DNA of 64,000 nt from Chitinibacter sp046530675 (GTDB lineage Bacteria; Pseudomonadota; Gammaproteobacteria; Burkholderiales; Chitinibacteraceae), in assembly GCF_046530675.1 (NCBI RefSeq), contig NZ_CP172558.1, forward strand, positions 2,480,001 to 2,544,000, read 5' to 3'. Below, in pieces: positions 57,957 to 64,000 of this stretch; the stretch's first letter is position 1, and every line of letters begins with the position of its first letter. Made by a program: the position numbers and the translations under genes. Below the pieces are notes generated by a model. The model was not told the origin of the DNA, searched no databases, and was given only the letters and a program-made list of their open reading frames with translations.

Positions 57957-59858
57957 CTACTTCCGGTCGCCACGCAGTGTCAGAACGATTTTTTCCAGTG
58001 CTTGCCGTGTCGCTGAATCAGCGCTGACCGGCTCGGCAATGACTAGCGCGATTTTTCCAAACAGCCGTCGCGGCCATTTCATCATTGCAGCGCCATCCTT
58101 GCGGCTGAAAAAACTGCCCCACAAACCCTGCAAAGCCATTGGAATAACCGGCACTGGCGTATCGCGAACGATGCGCTCGATTCCCGGCATAAAGCGGTTC
58201 ATTTCGCCATCACTGGTAATGCGTCCTTCGGGAAAAATGACAACCAGATCACCTGCTTGCAGCGCCTGTGCAATGGCCACAAAAGCGGCGTCTTTCATTT
58301 CCGGATTGTCTCTGGTGGTGCCAATCGGAATCGTTCCGGCCGTGCGACAGATAAAATTGACGACGGGGAGTTGGTAAATCTGGTAATCCATCACAAAGCG
58401 TACCGGGCGGCGAATCGCGCCAGCGATCACCAGCGAATCCATATAACTGACATGATTACAAACCAGCACGGCAGGGCCCGTTGTCGGAATGTGTTCCAAC
58501 CCGATTTTCTGTACCCGGTACAAGGTATGCGTGAGCATCCAGACCAGAAAGCGCATTAGAAATTCGGGGATCAGCGTATAGATATAAATGGCAACGACAA
58601 TATTCATCAGCGCGACGATCAGCAGCAGCGTCCGCAGGCTGATACCGAGGTTGAGCAGAATAATACTCATGATCGCTGCAACGACCATAAACAGCGAGTT
58701 CAGAATATTATTGGCGGCGATGGCGCGCGAAGTGAATTCGCGCTCGGTTCGGGTCTGGATCAGCGCATACAGCGGAACGATGAAAAAACCACCAAACACA
58801 CCGATCAGCAGTATATCGACCAAAACCCGCCAATGCTGGGCTACAGCCATAAACGTACCCAGGGTATATTGAATAGCAGGTAAGTTGGAGGCAGCAAAAT
58901 ACAAATCGATCCCGAATACCGACAAACCAATCGAGCCAAATGGCACCAATCCCAGCTCGATCTGGCGACCTGACAATTTTTCGCACAACATCGAGCCCAG
59001 ACCAACGCCGAGCGAGAAAGTCGCCATCAGCAAGGTATAGACGTCGGCATTGCCGTGCAGCACCGATTTGGCAAAATCGGGCATTTGCGTCAGATAAATT
59101 GCGCCAAAAAACCAGAACCACGAAATACCGAGCAGACAGTTAAATACGGTTTTGTTCTGTTTGACATGGCGAATAATCGCCATCGTTTCGCCCCAGACGT
59201 TCCAGCTGATTTTGAGATCAGGCGCGGTCGGCGGGGCTGATGGCATGGCTCGGCTCGTCAAATAGCCGATCAGCGCCACGGCCACACAGGCAAAAACAAT
59301 CATCGCTTCGCCTGTCCCGCCAGTCCCGCCCGACTGAACAATCATCGTGCCGGCGATCTGGCCGAGCAAAATGGCGACAAAAGTACCCATTTCGATCAAA
59401 CCATTACCGCCGAGCAGTTCGGCTTCTTTCAGATATTGCGGTAGAACCGAATATTTCAGCGGCCCGAACAGCGCCGAATGCACCCCCATCAGAAACAGAC
59501 AGAACATCAACAGGCTGGCGTTATGCCAGATAAATCCGGCTCCCGCGGCGAGCATAATCCAGATTTCGAGAATCTTGATCCAGCGCGCCAGCACGGCTTT
59601 GTCATATTTTTCGGCCAATTGCCCGGCCAGCGCCGAGAAAATGAAAAACGGCAGCATGAAAACACCGGCGCTTAAATTGACGATGGTTTGCGCATTCATT
59701 CCCAGCATCGCCAGGCCATGAAAAGTCACCAGCACTAAAAAAGCATTTTTAAACAGATTATCGTTAAACGCGCCGAGAAACTGAGTCAGAAACAGCGGTA
59801 AAAAACGGCGCTGTTTGAACAGATCAAACTGATTGTCTTGATGAGAGTGATGGCTCAT
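57957..59858 (-). CDS. MFS transporter-acyltransferase fusion (LplT-PlsC type)
   Basis: A 633-residue inner-membrane protein. Residues 1-430 form an LplT-like MFS transporter (FLTQFLGAFNDNLFKNAFLV, GVHSALFGPLKYSVLPQYL), a lysophospholipid flippase. Residues about 440-633 form a PlsC-type acyltransferase with the HX4D motif CNHVSYMDSLV and FPEGRITSDGEM. The acyl-ACP synthetase domain of E. coli Aas is missing. Together they probably import and re-acylate lysophospholipids. ATG 59858 is preferred; the frame runs on to 59891, at the edge of repeat copy 2. Confidence 0.9.
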   Translation of the reverse strand: MSHHSHQDNQFDLFKQRRFLPLFLTQFLGAFNDNLFKNAFLVLVTFHGLAMLGMNAQTIVNLSAGVFMLPFFIFSALAGQLAEKYDKAVLARWIKILEIWIMLAAGAGFIWHNASLLMFCLFLMGVHSALFGPLKYSVLPQYLKEAELLGGNGLIEMGTFVAILLGQIAGTMIVQSGGTGGTGEAMIVFACVAVALIGYLTSRAMPSAPPTAPDLKISWNVWGETMAIIRHVKQNKTVFNCLLGISWFWFFGAIYLTQMPDFAKSVLHGNADVYTLLMATFSLGVGLGSMLCEKLSGRQIELGLVPFGSIGLSVFGIDLYFAASNLPAIQYTLGTFMAVAQHWRVLVDILLIGVFGGFFIVPLYALIQTRTEREFTSRAIAANNILNSLFMVVAAIMSIILLNLGISLRTLLLIVALMNIVVAIYIYTLIPEFLMRFLVWMLTHTLYRVQKIGLEHIPTTGPAVLVCNHVSYMDSLVIAGAIRRPVRFVMDYQIYQLPVVNFICRTAGTIPIGTTRDNPEMKDAAFVAIAQALQAGDLVVIFPEGRITSDGEMNRFMPGIERIVRDTPVPVIPMALQGLWGSFFSRKDGAAMMKWPRRLFGKIALVIAEPVSADSATRQALEKIVLTLRGDRK

Positions 59859-59891
59859 GAGGCTGGCTCGAAATAGGGCGTAGGTAGGCAA

Positions 59892-59985
59892 GCAAAGGTT
59901 TCACAGCATCGTTACCTCGCCTTGTCGTACGTATGTACTGCCTGCGGCTTCAGTGTCTTGCTGGAAAACTTTTGCACGGTTACTT
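59892..59985. repeat. 95-bp intergenic repeat, copy 2
   Basis: Same orientation as 52175-52269. It shares CAGCATCGTTACCTCGCC onward to TTGTCGTAC, TGTACTGCCTGCGGCTT, and CTGGAAAACTTTTGCACGG with TTACTT. The left inverted arm here is degraded (GCAAAGGTTTCACAGC). Confidence 0.8.
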
Positions 59986-60090
59986 GGCAAAGTTTAATCG
60001 AAACTGACATTCAAGCGGATGTTTTTATCTGGCTTGACAGCCATAGCACTGAGCAATCACGCCGCTAGTCGGCATGTTGCAGCAGCACAC

Positions 60091-60105
60091 TAGGTTTAAC
60101 ACCTA
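60091..60105. promoter_or_regulatory. Small dyad upstream of the lysine-catabolism cluster
   Basis: TAGGT-TTAAC-ACCTA, 39 bases before the hglS ATG. It is a possible operator of an unidentified regulator; short and unconfirmed. The rest of 59986-60143 shows only a TTGACA at 60034 without a convincing -10 box. Confidence 0.25.
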
Positions 60106-60143
60106 TGTTGTCAGCAAGAGGGTACTCGTCAGGGGGAGGCAAT

Positions 60144-60941
60144 ATGCAAACCGGTGATTTTTTTGCCGCCCTGTGGGAAGACTATCTGAAGCTGGCGCCA
60201 CAGGCTCGCGATATCCGTGCGATGTTCGGCGGCGCTCAGGTGGTCAACGACCATGTGGCTTTTCGCACTTTTGATCATCCGGCCATTGCGCTGGCGGTGC
60301 TCGAGCAGCCTTTGCTGGAAATGGGCTACCGGCGCGATGCGCCTTACCGCTTTCCCGACAAGCATTTATCGGCCTGGGGCTATATCCCGGCCAACGCCGA
60401 TGATCCGCTGATTTTTCTGAGCGAGCTGCATATCGGGCAATTATCTGCTGCTGCGCAAGCGATCATTGAGCAGTTGCTGGCCGATCTGCCCAGCCCTTGC
60501 GTCACTGGCGCTGAAATTTTCTATTCAGGACGTCACTGGCCTGCGCCGAGCTGGGCGCAGTATCAGGCGCTCGCGGCAGAGAGCGAATATGCCGCCTGGC
60601 TGAGTTTGCATGGATTTCACGCCAATCATTTTACGATTGCCGTGCACAAACTAGGGGTATCGCTTGCTGAAGTAGCTAACAAAGTGGCTGCAGCCGGATA
60701 CCCAATGAATACAGCCGGTGGCGTCATCAAAGGGACTGAGCAGGATTTGCTGATTCAGGCGTCAACGATGGCGCAGCCAGTGCCGTTTGATTTTGCTGAT
60801 GCCGGGCTGCAAAACGTGCCGGGCTGTTATTACGAATTTGCCCAGCGATTTTGCGATCCGGCGGGGCAGCTTTATCAGGGCTTTGTTGCTGCAAGTGCCA
60901 GCCGGATTTTTGAATCAACCAATCAGTCTGTCAGCATGTAA
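60144..60941 (+). CDS. hglS: DUF1338 family 2-oxoadipate dioxygenase/decarboxylase (HglS-like)
   Basis: HglS-type Fe(II) enzymes turn 2-oxoadipate into 2-hydroxyglutarate in bacterial lysine catabolism. From ATG 60144 (AGGGGGAGG upstream) it has 265 residues, shorter than the Pseudomonas enzyme of about 460. NDHVAFRTFDHPAIAL supplies the first metal His, LHGFHANHFTIAVHKLG the second, and GCYYEFAQRF a glutamate. Downstream saccharopine dehydrogenase-like and ALDH7-like genes support a lysine/aminoadipate role. Bases 60656-60702 are a coding copy of the 47-bp element with A/T-rich codons (CTA GGG GTA, GTA GCT, GGA TAC). Confidence 0.75.
   Translation: MQTGDFFAALWEDYLKLAPQARDIRAMFGGAQVVNDHVAFRTFDHPAIALAVLEQPLLEMGYRRDAPYRFPDKHLSAWGYIPANADDPLIFLSELHIGQLSAAAQAIIEQLLADLPSPCVTGAEIFYSGRHWPAPSWAQYQALAAESEYAAWLSLHGFHANHFTIAVHKLGVSLAEVANKVAAAGYPMNTAGGVIKGTEQDLLIQASTMAQPVPFDFADAGLQNVPGCYYEFAQRFCDPAGQLYQGFVAASASRIFESTNQSVSM
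60656..60702. repeat. 47-bp GGTAT-N37-ATACC element, copy in hglS
   Basis: GGTAT 60656-60660 and ATACC 60698-60702, extended to GGGTATC/GATACCC. It encodes GVSLAEVANKVAAAGYP, which aligns with the DUF1338 family without insertion. Codon choice differs visibly from the GCC/GGC/CTG-rich flanks. Confidence 0.6.
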
Positions 60942-60990
60942 ATAGCGTGGGAGTGCGTTCGCCCGCGAATCTGCATCAGGAGGTTACGGC

Positions 60991-62106
60991 ATGGCCATCC
61001 CTGTCACCCTCGTCGGCGCCGGCAAGATCGGTAGCAGCATTGCCAAACTGCTCGCGCACAGTAATGACTATCAGGTGACCGTGCTCGACACCAGCGCTGC
61101 GGCACTCGATTTGCTCAAACATCAAGCACTGGTTCGCACGCAACAAATCGCAGCGCAAACCGAATTGGCGCCGCTGCTGCAAGGCCAGCGCGCGGTCATT
61201 GCTGCGACGGCCTTTGATAAAAACCACCATATTGCCAAAGCCGCGCTCGCTGCAGGCTGTAGTTATTTTGACCTGACCGAAGACACCGCAACGACGCGCG
61301 CGGTGCGTACGCTGGCGCACGATGCCGTGGCCGGGCAGATTTTCATGCCGCAATGCGGGCTGGCTCCCGGTTTTATCGGCATTCTGGCGCACGATATGGC
61401 CAGCCGTTTTGACGTGGTTGATACCGTCAAAATGCGCGTTGGCGCCTTGCCGCAATATCCGAGCAATGCGATCAAATACAATCTGACCTGGTCGACCGAT
61501 GGGCTGATCAATGAATACTGCAATGCCTGCGATGCAATCCGCCACGGCCAGCATATTACGCTGCAGGCGCTCGAAGGACTCGAGCATTTCGCGCTCGATG
61601 GACTGGAATACGAGGCGTTCAATACCTCGGGCGGGCTGGGGACTTTGTGCGAAACCTGGGCCGGGCAGATTGCCAATATGGATTACAAAACGGTGCGCTA
61701 TGTCGGGCACCGCGATTTGATGGATTTTGTCGTCAATGGACTGAAAATGGGTGCCGACAAGGCGCGACGGGATCAGCTCAAACAGATTCTGGAGGCCGCG
61801 ATTCCGGTGACTTTGCAGGATGTCGTGCTCGTGTTTGTCAGCGCCTGCGGCCATCTGAACGGCCAATACCGCCAGATTACCGACGCGCGCAAAATTTATC
61901 ATCGGGAAATCTTCGGCGAAGTCTGGAGCGCGATCCAGCTGACGACCGCAAGCGCGGCAGCAACCGCGCTGGATTTGCACTTTGCCGGCCAGCTACCTGA
62001 TCGCGGCTTTGTCAGTCAGGATGCGATCAGCCTGGCGATGTTTTTAAACAACCGCTTCGGCCAGTACTACGCGATTGACCGCTATGCCGAGGAGATCCCG
62101 GTATGA
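60991..62106 (+). CDS. Saccharopine dehydrogenase-like oxidoreductase
   Basis: A 371-residue protein of the saccharopine dehydrogenase/Lys9 family. The Rossmann motif TLVGAGKIGSSIAKLLA is near 5-21. YFDLTEDTATTRAVRTL and PQCGLAPGFIGILAHDMA are conserved in the family; TWSTDGLINEY continues the core. GGAGG lies 9 bases before the ATG. It overlaps the next gene by 4 bases (ATGA). Given its neighbours it probably releases 2-aminoadipate semialdehyde from saccharopine or a related imine; the exact substrate is inferred. Confidence 0.82.
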   Translation: MAIPVTLVGAGKIGSSIAKLLAHSNDYQVTVLDTSAAALDLLKHQALVRTQQIAAQTELAPLLQGQRAVIAATAFDKNHHIAKAALAAGCSYFDLTEDTATTRAVRTLAHDAVAGQIFMPQCGLAPGFIGILAHDMASRFDVVDTVKMRVGALPQYPSNAIKYNLTWSTDGLINEYCNACDAIRHGQHITLQALEGLEHFALDGLEYEAFNTSGGLGTLCETWAGQIANMDYKTVRYVGHRDLMDFVVNGLKMGADKARRDQLKQILEAAIPVTLQDVVLVFVSACGHLNGQYRQITDARKIYHREIFGEVWSAIQLTTASAAATALDLHFAGQLPDRGFVSQDAISLAMFLNNRFGQYYAIDRYAEEIPV

Positions 62107-63668
62107 AGCCCTATTCATTAGCCGAAGTGGCTCAGTCACTTGGCATTGCTCACTGGCAAAAAGAGCAAGTCTGGCCGAGCAGCGTCATTCGTGGCCGCAC
62201 GCACTACGCCCACGCCGCCTGGCACGAATTATCGAGCCCGATTGATTGTGTTTCACACGGTCGGCAGGCCTTGGCGCAAGACGACGAAATCAGTCAGGCC
62301 ATCGGCGCCGCGCATGAGGCTTTTCTGGTCTGGCGCAACTGGCCAGCGCCGCGCCGTGGACAGGTGGTCAAAGCGATTGCAGCACAAGTCGCGCAGCATA
62401 AAACCGAGCTGGCGCGGCTGATTGTGCTCGAAGCGGGCAAAATCGAATCCGAAGCGCTCGGCGAAGTGCAGGAATGGATCGACCTGTGCGATCTGGCGCT
62501 GGGGCAATCGCGGCAATTGCACGGGCTGGTGATCGCCAGCGAAAGACCCGAACACCGATTGATCGAACAATGGCACCCGCTGGGCGTCGTTGGCGTAATT
62601 ACCGCGTTTAATTTTCCGGTCGCAGTCTGGGCATGGAATGCAATGCTCGCGCTGGTGTGCGGCGATGCCGTGGTCTGGAAACCATCGGAAAAAACGCCGC
62701 TGACCGCGCTGGCGTGTATGCATCTGGTCAGCAAAGTATTGCACGAGCAGGGCGCTCCGGCCGGGCTGGTTTCGCTGCTGCAGGGCGATGCGCAAATCGG
62801 CCAGCAGCTCGCTCAGCATCCGACGATTGCGTTGTTGTCTGCGACCGGCTCGTGCCGGATGGGTCGTGCTGTCGCGCAGCACGTCGCTGAACGCTTTGGC
62901 CGCAGCCTGCTTGAACTGGGCGGCAATAACGCGCTGATCATCACGCCGGGCGCTGATCTGGCGCTGGCGATCCCGGCGATTGTTTTTTCGGCCGTCGGCA
63001 CTTGCGGGCAGCGCTGTACCAGCCTGCGGCGGCTGATTGTTCATGAATCGTTGATCGACGCTGTGTGTCAGCAACTGGTCGGAATTTACGGGCAGCTCAA
63101 AATTGGCGACCCGCGCCATACCGAAACGCTGGTTGGGCCTTTAATTGACGGTATTGCCCTGCAGGCTATGAAAAATAAGATCAAGGAAGCAATACAGGAT
63201 GGGGGTACGGTGCTGTGTGGCGGACAGGTCGTTATCGGCGTTCCGGTTGGGCATTATGTGCAGCCGGCGATTATCCGGATGCCGGGGCAAACGGCGGCGA
63301 TGATGGAAGAAACCTTTGCGCCGTTGCTGTTTGTCCTCAGCTACCGAACGCTGGCTGAAGCGATTGCGCTCAATAATGAAGTGCCGCAAGGTCTGTCGTC
63401 GGCGATTTTTACGCAGGATCAGCGCGAAGCCGAACAATTTATCAGTGCCGTCGGCTCCGATTGCGGGCTCGCCAATGTCAACGTCGGCACCAGCGGTGCT
63501 GAAATCGGCGGGGCATTTGGCGGCGAAAAAGCCACCGGCGGTGGACGCGAATCGGGATCGGATGCGTGGAAAAACTATATGCGCCGCAGCACCAATACCA
63601 TCAATTACGGCGCGAGCTTGCCGCTGGCGCAGGGCGTACATTTTGACGTCAAGCCTGATCCCGAATGA
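62103..63668 (+). CDS. amaB: Aldehyde dehydrogenase, ALDH7 (aminoadipate semialdehyde dehydrogenase-like)
   Basis: A 521-residue NAD-dependent enzyme with FNFPVAVWAWNAMLALVCG, catalytic Glu in LELGGNNALI, and catalytic Cys in VGTCGQRCTSLRR. The pair GTCGQRCT and NVGTSGAEIGGAFGGEKATG is characteristic of ALDH7A1/AmaB, which oxidises 2-aminoadipate semialdehyde. Together with the upstream saccharopine dehydrogenase and HglS it forms a coherent lysine-degradation unit. A near-match to the 47-bp element (63150-63196, ATACA at the right end) lies within it. Confidence 0.87.
   Translation: MKPYSLAEVAQSLGIAHWQKEQVWPSSVIRGRTHYAHAAWHELSSPIDCVSHGRQALAQDDEISQAIGAAHEAFLVWRNWPAPRRGQVVKAIAAQVAQHKTELARLIVLEAGKIESEALGEVQEWIDLCDLALGQSRQLHGLVIASERPEHRLIEQWHPLGVVGVITAFNFPVAVWAWNAMLALVCGDAVVWKPSEKTPLTALACMHLVSKVLHEQGAPAGLVSLLQGDAQIGQQLAQHPTIALLSATGSCRMGRAVAQHVAERFGRSLLELGGNNALIITPGADLALAIPAIVFSAVGTCGQRCTSLRRLIVHESLIDAVCQQLVGIYGQLKIGDPRHTETLVGPLIDGIALQAMKNKIKEAIQDGGTVLCGGQVVIGVPVGHYVQPAIIRMPGQTAAMMEETFAPLLFVLSYRTLAEAIALNNEVPQGLSSAIFTQDQREAEQFISAVGSDCGLANVNVGTSGAEIGGAFGGEKATGGGRESGSDAWKNYMRRSTNTINYGASLPLAQGVHFDVKPDPE
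63150..63196. repeat. 47-bp element, near-match in amaB (GGTAT-N37-ATACA)
   Basis: GGTAT 63150-63154 and ATACA 63192-63196, one mismatch. Codons inside (AAA AAT AAG ATC AAG GAA GCA ATA) are A/T-rich against GC-rich flanks, as in the perfect coding copies. On its own a single-mismatch hit could be chance. Confidence 0.35.
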
Positions 63669-63720
63669 AGGCACAGGATATTTCACTTTATAATCGCGTC
63701 CTTTTTGACTGAGCTTGCTG

Positions 63721-64000
63721 ATGACCCAGGACGATTTTTTATGGCTTGAAAAGGCCACGCCAGCCGTCAGCGACTGGGTTAGGGCGCAAAACGAATATAC
63801 GCAACAGCAGCTCGACCTTGACCCGCGCTTTGCGCCGCTGCACGACGCGATACTCGCCAATATGCAGGACACGCGGCAGATTCCGCTGTTTTCCGTCCAC
63901 GACGATGTGCTGTACAACTTTCATCAGGATGCCGCACAGCCACGTGGCGTATATCGCGCCACGACGCTGGATGAATACACTCGGGCCGGGACACACTGGC
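63721..64000 (+). CDS. Prolyl oligopeptidase family protein, N-terminal part (partial)
   Basis: The first 93 codons of a gene that runs off the right edge. MTQDDFLWLEKATPAVSDWV then RAQNEYT matches the start of S9A peptidase beta-propeller domains (D-x-L/Y-WLE...W-V-x-x-Q-N). The catalytic domain is outside the window. A TATAAT at 63689-63694 may be its -10 box. Confidence 0.75.
   Translation, partial: MTQDDFLWLEKATPAVSDWVRAQNEYTQQQLDLDPRFAPLHDAILANMQDTRQIPLFSVHDDVLYNFHQDAAQPRGVYRATTLDEYTRAGTHW

Noticed and set aside
1144..60702. Idea that the 47-bp elements are translational bypass (phage T4 gene 60-like) or in-frame insertions
   Set aside because: T4 gene 60 has a similarly sized gap, but TruB, FolC, Cmk and the others align with their families straight through the element with no extra or missing residues, so nothing needs to be skipped.
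60976..61980. 334-codon open frame on the minus strand
   Set aside because: Antisense to the saccharopine dehydrogenase-like gene, which has a Rossmann motif, a strong ribosome-binding site and coupled neighbours.
1..64000. tRNA, rRNA, CRISPR arrays, prophage or integrase genes
   Set aside because: No cloverleaf with T-loop and anticodon arms, no rRNA-like stretch, no tandem repeat-spacer pattern and no phage structural gene was seen by eye; a tRNAscan or Infernal run would settle small RNAs.

Overview
This 64 kb window is a bacterial chromosome segment, most likely from the Betaproteobacteria, order Neisseriales (a Chitinibacter/Deefgea/Iodobacter-like relative). Three things point there: the gene order truA-trpFBA-accD-folC-SPOR-cvpA-purF-metZ with fimV just upstream, the rpsF-priB-rpsR-rplI operon, and the cmk-rpsA-ihfB-lapAB-pyrF-rfaE1 string. 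A PhaP/PhaR polyhydroxyalkanoate module and a GH9 glycosidase of the chito-oligosaccharide type fit a PHA-storing, chitin-using environmental bacterium. The genus is inference; no rRNA or tRNA gene is visible.

Layout. 1-4.3 kb: end of infB, rbfA, truB, rpsO, pnp (translation and RNA decay). 4.4-5.8 kb: divergent phasin and PhaR with a probable PhaR operator between them. 5.9-8.6 kb: tcdA, then on the minus strand the S6/PriB/S18/L9 operon with a candidate S6:S18-binding leader, and a 7Fe ferredoxin. 8.7-14 kb: gluQ, fimV, a small membrane protein, truA. 14-23 kb: trpFBA, accD, folC, a SPOR protein, cvpA, purF, metZ. 23.1-26.3 kb is the one clearly accessory block: an AT-rich orphan class III cyclase-like gene, a complete IS110-family (IS1111-group) element, and a dense set of palindromic repeats. 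26.3-39.8 kb: rlmB, a DUF3422 protein, pgsA, an MFS transporter, DAHP synthase, prephenate dehydrogenase, an aldo/keto reductase, cmk, rpsA, ihfB, lapAB, pyrF, rfaE1. 39.8-47.8 kb, minus strand: diguanylate cyclase, ispH, lspA, ileS, ribF, flgA. 47.8-58 kb: rmuC, acnB, an alpha carbonic anhydrase (minus), a PilZ-like protein, ung, a GH9 glycosidase, hldD, a DUF4124 protein. 58-64 kb: an LplT-PlsC fusion (minus), then a three-gene cluster (HglS-type DUF1338, saccharopine dehydrogenase-like, ALDH7-like) that reads as lysine/2-aminoadipate catabolism, and the start of a prolyl oligopeptidase gene.

Three observations stand out. (1) The IS1111-group element can be delimited to the base because it split a chromosomal repeat that also exists intact 2 kb away. 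Its 3' non-coding end folds into a bridge RNA (seekRNA) whose two loops match, by eye, both the target that was actually used and the element's own joined ends. (2) That target repeat is a roughly 200-bp structured element; its two copies differ by compensatory changes in three nested hairpins. (3) A dispersed motif, GGTAT-N37-ATACC, always exactly 47 bp long, occurs 11 times perfectly in this window, six times between genes and five times inside conserved genes. By rough estimate about 0.1 would be expected by chance. I know of no described element with this form.
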